Below are positions 1-8,156 of a stretch of 63,747 nt of DNA, piece by piece. The position numbers were made by a program, and so were the translations under genes. Under the pieces are notes generated by a model. The model saw nothing but the letters and a program-made list of their open reading frames with translations, did no database searches and was not told the DNA's origin. Source of the DNA: Actinobacteria bacterium UBA2279 (GTDB lineage: Bacteria; Actinomycetota; Coriobacteriia; Anaerosomatales; Anaerosomataceae); assembly GCA_002347365.1 (NCBI GenBank), contig DDWT01000028.1:1-63747 (forward strand). The letters are read 5' to 3'. Within the stretch, counting starts at the first letter, position 1. Every line of letters begins with the position of its first letter.

Positions 1-65
1 GCTTTGCTATTCGCGAAGGCGGTCGTACCGTCGGCTCGGGCCGAGTGACGAAGATATTGAAGTAA
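1..65 (+). CDS. tuf: Elongation factor Tu, C-terminal end (partial)
   Basis: The first 65 bases encode the end of a protein, in frame from base 3, reading FAIREGGRTVGSGRVTKILK then TAA at 63-65. This is the highly conserved C-terminus of EF-Tu (domain 3), the GTPase that brings aminoacyl-tRNA to the ribosome. The rest lies upstream of the window. Its place directly before rpsJ matches the usual str-S10 operon junction (rpsL-rpsG-fusA-tuf-rpsJ), so transcription probably continues into the S10 genes. Only about 20 residues are visible, but the tail is diagnostic. Confidence 0.9.
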   Translation, partial: FAIREGGRTVGSGRVTKILK

Positions 66-105
66 TCGAGGCGACTCGTTCCATTTTGTGACGGAGGGTT
101 GAGAG

Positions 106-414
106 TTGGCGAACCAGAAGATCAGAATTCGGCTGAAGGCCTACGATCACGAGATCGTGGACCAGTCCACGAAGATGATCGTGGAAACCGCGCAGAAGAC
201 TGGCGCAAAGGTGGCGGGCCCCATTCCGCTGCCGACCGAGCGGAATCTCTACTGCGTGATTCGTTCACCGCACGTGAACAAAGACAGCCGGGAGCACTTC
301 GAGATGAAGACGCATAAGCGCCTCATCGATATTCTCGAGCCCACGCCCAAGACGGTCGACTCGCTCATGCGTCTCGACCTTCCCGCAGGCGTAGACATCG
401 AGATCAAGCTCTGA
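106..414 (+). CDS. rpsJ: 30S ribosomal protein S10
   Basis: A 102-residue S10, full length for the family, beginning MANQKIRIRLKAYDHEIVDQ. S10 sits in the 30S head and, as NusE, also joins the NusB antitermination complex. The start is TTG at 106, fixed by a good Shine-Dalgarno (GGAGGG, 93-98) and by homology; no ATG lies nearby. It follows tuf by 40 bases and is the first gene of the S10 block, 115 bases before rplC. Confidence 0.97.
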   Translation: MANQKIRIRLKAYDHEIVDQSTKMIVETAQKTGAKVAGPIPLPTERNLYCVIRSPHVNKDSREHFEMKTHKRLIDILEPTPKTVDSLMRLDLPAGVDIEIKL

Positions 415-529
415 TTCGTGTATAGTCCGGCGGATGCAGGTTCGCCGGTCAGATGGACGCGGTCCTCTGGGGAAGCGGCAATACGTGCCGCTCATGGTCC
501 CAAGACCGCATGAGGCAGAAGGTGGAATG

Positions 530-1150
530 ATGGGAAAGGCAATACTCGGTAGGAAGCTGGGGATGACCCAGGTCTGGAGCGATGACGACAGGCTCATTCC
601 TGTCACGGTCATCGAGGCCGGTCCTTGCGTCGTCTCGCAGGTTCGCACGCTCGCGAGGGACGGCTATCGGGCCATTCAGATCGCGTACGGCGATATCAAG
701 GAGTCGAAGGTCAACAAGCCGATGAAGGGACACTTCGCGAAGGCGGGCATTGCCCCCAAGCGATTCCTCTCGGAGGTCCGGCTTGAGGATGGCGAGGACT
801 TCAAGGTCGGTGACGAGATCAACGTTGAGATCTTCGAACCCGGTGGACACATCCACGTGACTGGCACAAGCAAGGGCAAGGGTTTCGCGGGTGTCATCAA
901 GCGGCACAACTTCAAGGGTGGTCCCGGCGGTCACGGTTCCCACTTCCATCGTGCACCCGGATCCGTGGGTCAGTGCGCGACCCCGTCGCGAATCTTCCGG
1001 GGCAAGAAGATGCCCGGCCATATGGGCAGTGAGACGGTCACCGTCCGTAATCTCGAGGTCGTGCGTATCGATGCCGAGCAGAACCTTCTGCTCGTCAAGG
1101 GCGCTGTACCGGGCGGCAAGAACAGCCTTCTGACGATCCGTATCGCCTGA
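530..1150 (+). CDS. rplC: 50S ribosomal protein L3
   Basis: L3 of 206 residues, starting MGKAILGRKLGMTQ. It is one of the first proteins to bind 23S rRNA and lies near the peptidyl-transferase centre. The conserved segment around HFHRAPGSVGQCATPSR and the glycine-rich GGPGGHGSHF stretch are present. Tandem ATGs occur at 527 and 530; the AGGTGG at 520-525 leaves only 1 base to the first and 4 to the second, so 530 is preferred. The frame is open upstream to 434, but that part has no L3 similarity. Confidence 0.95.
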   Translation: MGKAILGRKLGMTQVWSDDDRLIPVTVIEAGPCVVSQVRTLARDGYRAIQIAYGDIKESKVNKPMKGHFAKAGIAPKRFLSEVRLEDGEDFKVGDEINVEIFEPGGHIHVTGTSKGKGFAGVIKRHNFKGGPGGHGSHFHRAPGSVGQCATPSRIFRGKKMPGHMGSETVTVRNLEVVRIDAEQNLLLVKGAVPGGKNSLLTIRIA

Positions 1151-1181
1151 CCCTCGCGGCAGGCTTCGCAAGGAGTGAACG

Positions 1182-1805
1182 ATGGCAACTGTTGAAGTGA
1201 AAGACATCTCAGGCAAGAAGGTGGGCGAGGCAGCTCTCGCAGACACCGTCTTTGCCGTTGAGCCGAATACGTTCGTGATGCATCAGGTCGTACGCAGCCA
1301 GCTCGCGGCTCGTCGCCAGGGCACTGCGGACACCAAGACGCGCGGTCAGGTCCGCGGTGGTGGCGCGAAGCCGTGGCGCCAGAAGGGGACCGGTCGTGCC
1401 CGCCAGGGTACGATTCGTGCGCCTCAATGGGCCGGTGGTGGCGTGGTTTTCGGCCCGCATCCCCGCAGCTACGGGTTCAAGGTACCGAACAAGGTCGTCA
1501 AGTTGGCCATGCGTAGCACGCTCTCGATCAAGCACGCCGAGGGCAACGTGTTCGTCATCGATGGTTTCGGTCTGACCGATCCCTCGACGAAGCTGGCTGC
1601 TGCGGCACTCAAGGCACTGGGCATCGAGGGTCGGGTGACCGTGGTCGTTGCAAATGACGACGTGGTCGCAATCCAGTCGCTCCGCAATATCGACAAGGTG
1701 CGCGTGATCACGGCGTCAGAGGCCAACACATATGACCTCGTGGACAACACATGCGTGCTCTTCACCAAGCCGGCCCTCGAGTGGCTCGAGGGGGTGCTCA
1801 AGTAA
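1182..1805 (+). CDS. rplD: 50S ribosomal protein L4
   Basis: L4, 207 residues. The extended loop that lines the exit tunnel is visible as RGGGAKPWRQKGTGRARQG (about residues 65-85). L4 is a primary 23S rRNA binder and, in Escherichia coli, the autoregulator of the S10 operon; whether it regulates here cannot be read from the sequence. AAGGAG at 1170-1175 precedes the ATG. Its TAA stop (1803-1805) overlaps the rplW ATG by one base, indicating translational coupling. Confidence 0.96.
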   Translation: MATVEVKDISGKKVGEAALADTVFAVEPNTFVMHQVVRSQLAARRQGTADTKTRGQVRGGGAKPWRQKGTGRARQGTIRAPQWAGGGVVFGPHPRSYGFKVPNKVVKLAMRSTLSIKHAEGNVFVIDGFGLTDPSTKLAAAALKALGIEGRVTVVVANDDVVAIQSLRNIDKVRVITASEANTYDLVDNTCVLFTKPALEWLEGVLK

Positions 1806-2092
1806 TGTATGACGCGCACAATGTCATTCTTCGGCCGATCGTATCCGAGAAGTCCTACGCGCTCATGGAGCAGAATCGCTACACCTTCGAGGTGGAGCGG
1901 CGCGCCACCAAGCCTGCGATCGCTCAGGCGATCGAGGAGATCTTCGGTGTGACCGTGACGAAGGTGAACACGATGACGGTGAATGGCAAGCCCCGCCGTC
2001 TGCGGTACAACAAAGGCTTTACGCGCACGTGGAAGAAGGCGGTCGTCACCCTGAAGGCTGGCGACAAGATCGACTTCTTCGAAGGTCGTTAG
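1805..2092 (+). CDS. rplW: 50S ribosomal protein L23
   Basis: L23, 95 residues, reading MYDAHNVILRPIVSEKSYAL at the N-terminus. It sits at the tunnel exit and is the docking site for trigger factor and SRP. The start ATG at 1805 shares its A with the stop of rplD, so translation is probably coupled; the open frame continues upstream to 1751 inside rplD, which is not the gene. The C-terminal rRNA-binding segment (RRLRYNKGFTRTWKKAVVTL) is typical. Confidence 0.95.
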   Translation: MYDAHNVILRPIVSEKSYALMEQNRYTFEVERRATKPAIAQAIEEIFGVTVTKVNTMTVNGKPRRLRYNKGFTRTWKKAVVTLKAGDKIDFFEGR

Positions 2093-2114
2093 GCAAGTAG
2101 AGTACACGGGATAT

Positions 2115-2146
2115 CCGGGCAGTCGCTCCAAGATGGAGCCGCCCGG
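2115..2146 (+). other. Intergenic hairpin between rplW and rplB
   Basis: In the 122-base gap before rplB, CCGGGC (2115-2120) pairs with GCCCGG (2141-2146), and GCTCC (2125-2129) pairs with GGAGC (2135-2139) around the loop AAGAT. No T tract follows, so it is not an obvious intrinsic terminator. It may be an RNA-processing or stability element or a regulatory structure inside the operon. The pairing is seen directly; the role is unknown. Confidence 0.5.
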
Positions 2147-2214
2147 CACCGTGGTAGGTCCGGGTTCGGGTCACTAGTCCCAGGTGGACCGGCGATCGGA
2201 CGGAAGGAGAAATG

Positions 2215-3045
2215 ATGGGACTGAAGAGGTACAAGCCGACATCACCAGGACGTCGCTTTCAGACGGTGTCCGACTTTGCGGACATCACGAAGTCGACCCC
2301 TGAGAAGTCGCTGCTGGAGCCGTTGCCCAAGAAGGGTGGCCGCAACAACAATGGCCGTATTACGACCCGTCACCAGGGCGGCGGTCACAAGAGGCGTTAC
2401 CGCAAGATCGACTTCAAGCGGAGCAAGGACGGCGTTCCCGCCAAGGTCGCGTCGATCGAGTACGACCCGAACAGGTCTGCCCGTATCGCGCTGCTGCATT
2501 ACGCGGACGGTGAGAAGCGCTACATCCTTGCACCGCAGAAGCTGAATGTCGGCGATATGGTGCAGTCCGGTGCAGATGCGGACATCAAGCCCGGCAACGC
2601 ACTGCCGCTCGAGAACATCCCGACGGGTACCGTCGTGCATGCTATCGAGATGCAGCCCGGCAGGGGTGCCGCTCTGGCACGCTCGGCCGGTACATCAGCC
2701 CAGCTGATGGCCAAGGAAGGCGTCAACGCGATCCTGCGCATGCCCTCTTCTGAGATGCGCATGGTACCGCTGACGTGCCGGGCAACCGTCGGTGTCGTTG
2801 GCAACGCCGAGCACGAGGGTATCTCGATCGGCAAGGCAGGGCGTAACCGCTGGAAGGGTATCCGCCCGACGGTCCGTGGTACCGCGATGAACCCGGTCGA
2901 CCACCCTCACGGTGGAGGCGAGGGCAAGAACAAGACCGCAGGTCGTCATCCCGTGACGCCGTGGGGTGTCCCCACCAAGGGTCACCGTACTCGTCACAAG
3001 AAGAAGGCGTCCAACCGGATGATCATCCGCCGTCGCAAGAAGTAG
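2215..3045 (+). CDS. rplB: 50S ribosomal protein L2
   Basis: L2, 276 residues, starting MGLKRYKPTSPGRR. It is needed for subunit association and peptidyl-transferase activity. The signature GTAMNPVDHPHGGGEG near the C-terminus includes the conserved histidine. Two ATGs (2212, 2215) follow AAGGAG (2204-2209); 2215 has better spacing and matches homologues. The C-terminus KKKASNRMIIRRRKK is the usual basic tail. Confidence 0.97.
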   Translation: MGLKRYKPTSPGRRFQTVSDFADITKSTPEKSLLEPLPKKGGRNNNGRITTRHQGGGHKRRYRKIDFKRSKDGVPAKVASIEYDPNRSARIALLHYADGEKRYILAPQKLNVGDMVQSGADADIKPGNALPLENIPTGTVVHAIEMQPGRGAALARSAGTSAQLMAKEGVNAILRMPSSEMRMVPLTCRATVGVVGNAEHEGISIGKAGRNRWKGIRPTVRGTAMNPVDHPHGGGEGKNKTAGRHPVTPWGVPTKGHRTRHKKKASNRMIIRRRKK

Positions 3046-3072
3046 CGCGGGCTAAGGAGCTGGAGTCAGACC

Positions 3073-3348
3073 ATGAGTAGAAGCCTGAAAAAGGGACCAT
3101 TCGTCGAGCCGCGCTTGCTGCAGCGCATCCAGGCGATGAACGAAGCCGGCGAGAAGAAGGTCATCAAGACGTGGTCGCGTGCGTCCACCATCTTTCCCGA
3201 GATGGTCGGTCACACGGTCGCGGTGCACGACGGTCGCAAGCATGTTCCGGTGTATGTAACCGAGTCCATGGTCGGCCACAAGTTCGGTGAGTTCGCACCC
3301 ACACGCACGTTCCGTGGGCACGCAGCTGATAGGAAGGCCAGGCGCTAG
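3073..3348 (+). CDS. rpsS: 30S ribosomal protein S19
   Basis: S19, 91 residues, MSRSLKKGPFVEPRLLQRI at the start, full length. It is part of the 30S head near the A-site finger bridge. AAGGAG at 3054-3059 precedes the ATG. It lies between rplB and rplV in the universally conserved S10 order. The central block GHTVAVHDGRKHVPVYVTE is the family signature. Confidence 0.97.
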   Translation: MSRSLKKGPFVEPRLLQRIQAMNEAGEKKVIKTWSRASTIFPEMVGHTVAVHDGRKHVPVYVTESMVGHKFGEFAPTRTFRGHAADRKARR

Positions 3349-3419
3349 TAGCCTGAGGGCCCATAACCCGGAGAGCTCTGAGTGAGCGTTGATTCGGGTG
3401 ACAGTCGGAGGAAGAGTAC

Positions 3420-3761
3420 ATGGAAGCCAAAGCAACAGCGAGATTCGTGAGGGTGAGCGCGCGCAAGGCGCGGCTCGTTGTCGACCTCGTTCGCGGTAAG
3501 TCCGTGGCAGAGGCCGAGGCGATTCTGAAGTTCACACCTCGTGCAGCCGCGGAGATCGTCGGCAAGGTCGTGCACAGCGCTGCGGCCAACGCCGAGAAGA
3601 ATCTGAAGATCAAGCCCGAGACGCTGTATGTCTCGGAGGCGTACGTGAATGAGGGTCCTACCCTCAAGCGCATCCGCCCGCGTGCTATGGGCCGCGCTTC
3701 GCGCATCAACAAGCGTACGAGCCATATCACGATCGTCGTCAAGCAGCGAGAGGAGGCGTAG
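3420..3761 (+). CDS. rplV: 50S ribosomal protein L22
   Basis: L22, 113 residues. It has the helical N-domain (ARFVRVSARKARLVVDLVRG) and the beta-hairpin that reaches into the exit tunnel, ending in RPRAMGRASRINKRTSHIT. A strong GGAGGA (3407-3412) lies before the ATG. The stop is only 4 bases from the rpsC start. A 71-base gap with no clear structure separates it from rpsS. Confidence 0.96.
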   Translation: MEAKATARFVRVSARKARLVVDLVRGKSVAEAEAILKFTPRAAAEIVGKVVHSAAANAEKNLKIKPETLYVSEAYVNEGPTLKRIRPRAMGRASRINKRTSHITIVVKQREEA

Positions 3762-3765
3762 CGGA

Positions 3766-4491
3766 ATGGGTCAGAAAGTCCACCCCATCGGACTGCGGCT
3801 CGGCATCACCGAGGACTGGCGTTCCCGGTGGTTCGAGGGCAAGAACTACAGCGTGACGCTCGCTGAAGACCTTGCTATCCGCAAGTACCTCCAGGCGAAG
3901 CTTGCACGTGCGGCTGTGTCACGTGTGGACATCCAGCGCAAGGGTGACAAGGTCATTGTCGAGCTGTACACGGCTCGCCCCGGCATCGTCATCGGCAAGA
4001 AGGGCGCCGAGGTCGATACGCTGCGCAAGGAGCTTGAGAAGCTTGCCGGTCGTCCCGTCGCCGTGAACATCGTAGAGATCAAGCGCCCGGAGCTTGACGC
4101 CACATTGGTCGCGCAGAGCGTTGCCGAGCAGCTCGTTGGGCGTGTCTCGTTCCGCCGCGCGATGAAGAAGGCGGTCACGAGTGCCATGAAGAGCGGCGCT
4201 CCGGGTATCCGCATCCAGTGCTCTGGTCGCCTCGGCGGCGCAGAGATGGGTCGTCGGGAGTGGTACCGCGAAGGTCGCGTGCCGCTGCATACCCTCCGCG
4301 CCAAGATCGACTACGGAACCGCCACGGCGGTCACCACGTTCGGTGGTATCGGCGTGAAGGTCTGGATCTATAAGGGCGACGTCATGCCCGGTCAGACGCA
4401 GACAGCGCTTGAGCAGGCTCCGGCCGAGCGTCAGCGCCCGAGTGGCCGCCCGAATCGCGGTCGTCGGCGTGAAGGTGAAGGGAGAAGCTAG
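3766..4491 (+). CDS. rpsC: 30S ribosomal protein S3
   Basis: S3, 241 residues, MGQKVHPIGLRLGITEDWRS at the start. It contains a KH type-2 domain with the GxxG motif (PGIVIGKKGAEV) that binds 16S rRNA and helps line the mRNA entry channel. The C-terminal tail is rich in Arg, Gly and Gln, longer and more basic than in many Firmicutes. Start 3766 follows GAGGAGG in the end of rplV; an upstream in-frame extension to 3649 overlaps rplV and is rejected. Confidence 0.96.
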   Translation: MGQKVHPIGLRLGITEDWRSRWFEGKNYSVTLAEDLAIRKYLQAKLARAAVSRVDIQRKGDKVIVELYTARPGIVIGKKGAEVDTLRKELEKLAGRPVAVNIVEIKRPELDATLVAQSVAEQLVGRVSFRRAMKKAVTSAMKSGAPGIRIQCSGRLGGAEMGRREWYREGRVPLHTLRAKIDYGTATAVTTFGGIGVKVWIYKGDVMPGQTQTALEQAPAERQRPSGRPNRGRRREGEGRS

Positions 4492-4917
4492 ATGCTGCTG
4501 CCTAAGCGAGTGAAGCACCGCAAGGTGCAGCGCGGCTCCCGGAAGGGTGTCGCGAAGGGTGGTACCGAGGTCAACTTCGGTGACTACGGGCTGAAGGCTC
4601 TTGAGCCTGCGTGGATCACGAACCGGCAGATCGAAGCCGCTCGTATCGCGATGACCCGCTATATGAAGCGTGGCGGCAAGGTGTGGATCAACATCTTCCC
4701 TGACAAGCCCATCACGCAGAAGCCGGCCGAGACCCGCATGGGTTCCGGAAAGGGCAACCCGGAGAAGTGGGTGGCCGTCGTCAAGCCCGGTCGTGTCATG
4801 TTTGAGCTCGCGGGCGTGAGCGAAGAGGTCGCCAAGGAGGCAATGCGCCTTGCCGCGCAGAAGCTGCCGATCAAGTGCAAGTTCGTCACCAGAGCCGATG
4901 CTGGCGGTGAGGCATAA
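4492..4917 (+). CDS. rplP: 50S ribosomal protein L16
   Basis: L16, 141 residues, MLLPKRVKHRKVQRGSRKG at the start. It organises the A-site region of 23S rRNA. The signature PVTQKPAETRMGSGKG-like block is present as PITQKPAETRMGSGKG. The ATG follows the rpsC stop with no gap, and its own stop abuts rpmC directly, so rpsC, rplP and rpmC are translationally coupled. A Shine-Dalgarno (GGTGAAGGGAG) lies in the end of rpsC. Confidence 0.97.
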   Translation: MLLPKRVKHRKVQRGSRKGVAKGGTEVNFGDYGLKALEPAWITNRQIEAARIAMTRYMKRGGKVWINIFPDKPITQKPAETRMGSGKGNPEKWVAVVKPGRVMFELAGVSEEVAKEAMRLAAQKLPIKCKFVTRADAGGEA

Positions 4918-5130
4918 ATGAAAGCTATAGACGTCAAGGATCTTCAGGACAGCGAGTTGCTTGAGAAGGTCAAGGAAGCCCGTGCGGAGCTGTTCAACCT
5001 TAGGTTCCAGCTTGCGACGGGACAGCTGGACAATCCCCAGCGCATCAACGCCGTCAAGAAGAACATCGCCCGACTGCACACCGAGCTGCGTGCCCGCGAG
5101 ATCGCTGCGGCCCGTAGCCAGGCGTCCTAG
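4918..5130 (+). CDS. rpmC: 50S ribosomal protein L29
   Basis: L29, 70 residues, two helices. It contains the signature FNLRFQLATGQLDNPQRI, typical of the family. It borders the tunnel exit near L23. It starts on the base after the rplP stop and is 18 bases from rpsQ. The Lys/Glu-rich N-terminus MKAIDVKDLQDSELLEKV is usual. Confidence 0.95.
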   Translation: MKAIDVKDLQDSELLEKVKEARAELFNLRFQLATGQLDNPQRINAVKKNIARLHTELRAREIAAARSQAS

Positions 5131-5148
5131 GGCGAGGAGGGATAGAGG

Positions 5149-5409
5149 ATGGACACCGTTCGCAATAGTCGCAAGGAGCGGCAGGGAGTTGTTGTCTCTG
5201 CTGCGGGCGACAAGACGTGTGTGGTGCTGGTCGAAGACCGCAAGAAGCACCCGCTGTACGGCAAGATGCTGACGCATAGCACGAAGTTCCATGCGCACGA
5301 CGAAGAGAACGTCGCTGAAGTGGGCGACCGTGTTCTCATCATGGAGACGCGTCCGATCTCCAAGCTGAAGCGCTGGCGTCTCGTGAGAATCGTAGAAAAG
5401 GCCAAGTAG
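5149..5409 (+). CDS. rpsQ: 30S ribosomal protein S17
   Basis: S17, 86 residues, an OB-fold primary 16S rRNA-binding protein. The family pattern RKERQGVVVSAAGDKTCVV and HPLYGKMLTHSTKFHAHDE is clear. GGCGAGGAGGGA lies 8-18 bases before the ATG. It follows rpmC as in nearly all bacterial S10 operons and is probably the last gene of that unit. Confidence 0.96.
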   Translation: MDTVRNSRKERQGVVVSAAGDKTCVVLVEDRKKHPLYGKMLTHSTKFHAHDEENVAEVGDRVLIMETRPISKLKRWRLVRIVEKAK

Positions 5410-5467
5410 CACTGGTCCGCTCGGGCATGTCGAACGGTCCGATGACCGGGAAGGTACGGAGGAAGCA

Positions 5468-5836
5468 ATGATTCAGGCAGAAAGCCGACTCAAGGTAGCC
5501 GACAACTCGGGTGCACGCCGGGTGCTCTGCATCAAGGTGCTGGGCGGCTCGAAGCGTCGCTACGCGCACGTGGGTGACACCATCGTGTGTACGGTGAAAG
5601 AGGCTGTTCCGAACGGCGCCGTGAAAAAGGGTGACGTCGTGAGAGCCGTGGTCGTGCGCACCAAAAAAGAGGTCCGTCGTCCCGACGGCAGCTATATCAG
5701 GTTTGACGAGAACGCCGCCGTCATCATCGACGCACAGGGCAACCCCCGCGGCACCCGCATCTTCGGCCCCGTGGCGCGTGAGCTTCGTGATCGCAAGTTC
5801 ATGAAGATCGTATCGCTCGCGCCCGAGGTCCTTTAG
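5468..5836 (+). CDS. rplN: 50S ribosomal protein L14
   Basis: L14, 122 residues, beginning MIQAESRLKVADNSGARRVL, the conserved family start. It forms part of an intersubunit bridge with 16S rRNA and is the first gene of the classical spc operon. GGAGGAAGCA precedes the ATG. The gap of 58 bases to rpsQ contains no terminator-like hairpin, so the S10 and spc units appear continuous. Confidence 0.97.
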   Translation: MIQAESRLKVADNSGARRVLCIKVLGGSKRRYAHVGDTIVCTVKEAVPNGAVKKGDVVRAVVVRTKKEVRRPDGSYIRFDENAAVIIDAQGNPRGTRIFGPVARELRDRKFMKIVSLAPEVL

Positions 5837-5849
5837 GAGGTCTTGGAAC

Positions 5850-6173
5850 ATGGCGAAGTCGCTGACGATCCACAAGGGCGATAAGGTCCGGGTCATCGCC
5901 GGCAAGGACAAAGGCAAAGAGGGCAAGGTCCTTCGAGCCAATCCCCATGCCGAGCGTGTGGTTGTGGAGAACGTCCACATGATGAAGAAGCACGCCCGCC
6001 CGAGTCAGAAGAACCCGCAGGGCGGCATCATCGAGATGGAGGGCACCATCCACGTCTCGAACGTGATGCTTGTGTGTCCGAGCTGCGGCGAGCCGACGCG
6101 TGTCGGCCGCAGACGCGAGGATGGCGTGCGCACCCGCGTGTGCAAGAAGTGTGGTAAGGACATCGACAGGTAG
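5850..6173 (+). CDS. rplX: 50S ribosomal protein L24
   Basis: L24, 107 residues, with the KOW motif near the N-terminus (KGDKVRVIAGKDKGKEGKV), an assembly-initiator protein. The C-terminal half carries two CxxC pairs (CPSCGE at about 75 and CKKCGK at about 99), a zinc-ribbon-like pattern common in L24 of high-GC Gram-positives. GGAGG lies before the ATG. It is followed by rplE as usual. Confidence 0.95.
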   Translation: MAKSLTIHKGDKVRVIAGKDKGKEGKVLRANPHAERVVVENVHMMKKHARPSQKNPQGGIIEMEGTIHVSNVMLVCPSCGEPTRVGRRREDGVRTRVCKKCGKDIDR

Positions 6174-6249
6174 TCGTCCGGCGACGTCGGACGCGAAGTC
6201 CCGCCGGGTCGGTAATCTGGCGGGCGGAGAAAAGCGAAGGGAAGAGGCA

Positions 6250-6792
6250 GTGACGCCACGACTCAAAGAGAAGTATCGGAGCGAGGTGGTTTCCGCGCTC
6301 ATCGAGAAGATGGGCTACGAGAATGTCCACCAGGTTCCGAAGTTCGAGAAGATCGTGCTCAACATGGGTGTCGGTGCAGCCGTTCAGGATGCAAAGGCGC
6401 TCGATGCAGCGATCACCGATCTGACCATCATCAGTGGTCAGAAGCCGGCGATCACTCGTGCGAAGAAGTCCATCGCCGCATTCAAGGTCCGCCAGGGTAT
6501 GCCGATCGGCTGCAAGGTCACGCTTCGGGGTGATCGGATGTGGGAGTTCATGGATCGCCTGCTGGCGACCGCACTTCCGCGTATCCGCGACTTCCGGGGT
6601 GTCAATCCGAAGTCGTTCGACGGTCGCGGCAACTACTCCCTCGGCGTTACCGAGCAGCTGATCTTCCCCGAGATCGACTACGACAAGATCGATCGTGTCC
6701 GCGGTCTCGATGTCACGTTCGTCACGAGTGCGAAGACAGACGAGGAATGTCGCGCGCTGCTCGACGCGTTCGGATTCCCGTTCAGTAAATAG
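6250..6792 (+). CDS. rplE: 50S ribosomal protein L5
   Basis: L5, 180 residues, binding 5S rRNA and contacting the P-site tRNA. The motifs KIVLNMGVG, GQKPAITRAKKSIAAFKVR and the C-terminal FVTSAKTDEECRALLDAFGF are typical. The start is GTG at 6250 (VTPRLKEKYRSE), set by homology; the open frame runs back to 6070 inside rplX without L5 similarity. A modest AAGAGG precedes it. Confidence 0.95.
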   Translation: MTPRLKEKYRSEVVSALIEKMGYENVHQVPKFEKIVLNMGVGAAVQDAKALDAAITDLTIISGQKPAITRAKKSIAAFKVRQGMPIGCKVTLRGDRMWEFMDRLLATALPRIRDFRGVNPKSFDGRGNYSLGVTEQLIFPEIDYDKIDRVRGLDVTFVTSAKTDEECRALLDAFGFPFSK

Positions 6793-6847
6793 ATAAGCAC
6801 GGGCGGTCTCGCGGTGAGCGAAACCGTCCAGGCAAGGAGGTCACCCA

Positions 6848-7033
6848 GTGGCTAAGAAGTCCATGATCGCCAAGGCAAAGCGTACGCCGAAGTTCTCTGT
6901 GCGCGCCGTCAACCGCTGCAATCGCTGCGGTCGTCCGCGCGCATTCTATCGGCAGTTCGGCCTGTGTCGTGTGTGCGTGCGCGAACTGGCCAGCCGCGGC
7001 GAGCTTCCCGGCGTGCGCAAGGCCAGCTGGTAG
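6848..7033 (+). CDS. rpsZ: 30S ribosomal protein S14, zinc-binding type Z
   Basis: Short S14 of 61 residues. It is the zinc form, with CNRCG at about residues 24-28 and CRVC at about 40-43 giving the four-cysteine site. The start is GTG (6848) after AAGGAGGT (6835-6842), an excellent Shine-Dalgarno. The zinc-free, about 100-residue form seen in some genomes is not found in this window. Its location between rplE and rpsH is standard. Confidence 0.97.
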   Translation: MAKKSMIAKAKRTPKFSVRAVNRCNRCGRPRAFYRQFGLCRVCVRELASRGELPGVRKASW

Positions 7034-7135
7034 GCCAGGCAATCACGTCGGGGCCCGACCGCCCGACAGGCGTCTCGGTCATGGGTCGAGACGAACCGGC
7101 GGGACGGATGTCCCGAATCATAGGAGGAAAGAAAC

Positions 7136-7534
7136 ATGAGCATGACAGACCCTATCGCCGATATGTTGACACGGGTGCGCAACGCCAATTCGGCGTTCCA
7201 GAGCTCCGTGTCGATGCCGTCGTCGAAGAAGCTCGTGGAGATTGCCCGCATCATGAAGGAAGAGGGCTATATCACGGAGTACGTCGTGAAGCCCGCCGAG
7301 CCGCAGGCAACACTCGAGATCACGTTGAAGTATGGCCCCCGCAAGAAGCGGACGATCACAGGTATCCGTCGAATCAGCAAGCCCGGTCTTCGCGTATACG
7401 CGAAGAAGGACGAACTGCCCCGCGTTCTCGGCGGGCTCGGTATCGCGGTCATCTCCACTTCGCACGGTGTCATGACCGAGAAGAAGGCTCGCTCGGCCGG
7501 CGTCGGCGGCGAAGTCATCGCTTACATCTGGTAA
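7136..7534 (+). CDS. rpsH: 30S ribosomal protein S8
   Basis: S8, 132 residues, MTDPIADMLTRVRNAN near the start. It is a primary binder of 16S rRNA helix 21 and, in E. coli, the spc-operon repressor. The C-terminal block ISTSHGVMTEKKARSAGVGGEV is the signature. AGGAGGAAAG (7121-7130) precedes the ATG. A 102-base gap from rpsZ holds no clear terminator. Confidence 0.97.
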   Translation: MSMTDPIADMLTRVRNANSAFQSSVSMPSSKKLVEIARIMKEEGYITEYVVKPAEPQATLEITLKYGPRKKRTITGIRRISKPGLRVYAKKDELPRVLGGLGIAVISTSHGVMTEKKARSAGVGGEVIAYIW

Positions 7535-7561
7535 CGGACGGACTGAGAAAGGAGCAAAGCC

Positions 7562-8098
7562 GTGTCTCGTATCGGCAAGCAGCCCATCCCGGTCCCGTCC
7601 GGGGTGGAAGTGATCATCAACGGGAGCGAAGTCACAGTGAAGGGGCCCAAGGGCACCCTCTCGCAGACCTTCGTGAGTGATATGAACATTGAGATGGTGG
7701 ACGGCGCGATACTTGTGACCCGTCCGAGTGACGAGCGTCGTCACCGTTCGCTGCATGGTCTTACACGTACTCTGGTTGCCAACATGGTGACCGGTGTGTC
7801 GGAAGGCTATCAGAAGGACCTCGAGATCGTCGGCGTCGGCTACCGCGCCACGCTGAAGGGCACCGATTTGGATATGAGCCTCGGCTTCAGCCATCCGGTG
7901 ATCGTGACTGCCGAGGAGGGCATCACGTTCGAGGTTCCTGCTCCGACCAAGATCAGTGTGAAAGGCATCGACAAGCAGCGTGTCGGGCAGGTTGCGGCCG
8001 AGATCCGCAAGCTACGTCCGCCGGAGCCCTACAAGGGCAAGGGTGTTCGCTATGCGGGTGAGCACGTTCGCCGCAAGCTCGGCAAGGCCGCCAAGTAG
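7562..8098 (+). CDS. rplF: 50S ribosomal protein L6
   Basis: L6, 178 residues, with two repeated alpha/beta domains, MSRIGKQPIPVPSGVEV at the start and the C-terminal RPPEPYKGKGVRYAGEHV signature. It lies near the GTPase-associated centre. The start is GTG (7562) behind AAAGGAG (7550-7556). Full length, in the usual rpsH-rplF-rplR order. Confidence 0.97.
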   Translation: MSRIGKQPIPVPSGVEVIINGSEVTVKGPKGTLSQTFVSDMNIEMVDGAILVTRPSDERRHRSLHGLTRTLVANMVTGVSEGYQKDLEIVGVGYRATLKGTDLDMSLGFSHPVIVTAEEGITFEVPAPTKISVKGIDKQRVGQVAAEIRKLRPPEPYKGKGVRYAGEHVRRKLGKAAK

Positions 8099-8156
8099 CA
8101 GACAATGAGCACACGGCGCACGTGCCGGGTGATACGAGGAGAGTTAGGAAACGATT

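Noticed and set aside
434..529. N-terminal extension of rplC from 434
   Set aside because: No L3 similarity in the extra 32 codons, and a suitable Shine-Dalgarno lies before 530.
3919..5412. A 497-codon - strand frame opposite rpsC to rpsQ
   Set aside because: Lies wholly opposite ribosomal-protein genes, crosses several gene ends, and shows repetitive Leu/Asp/Arg composition typical of shadow frames.
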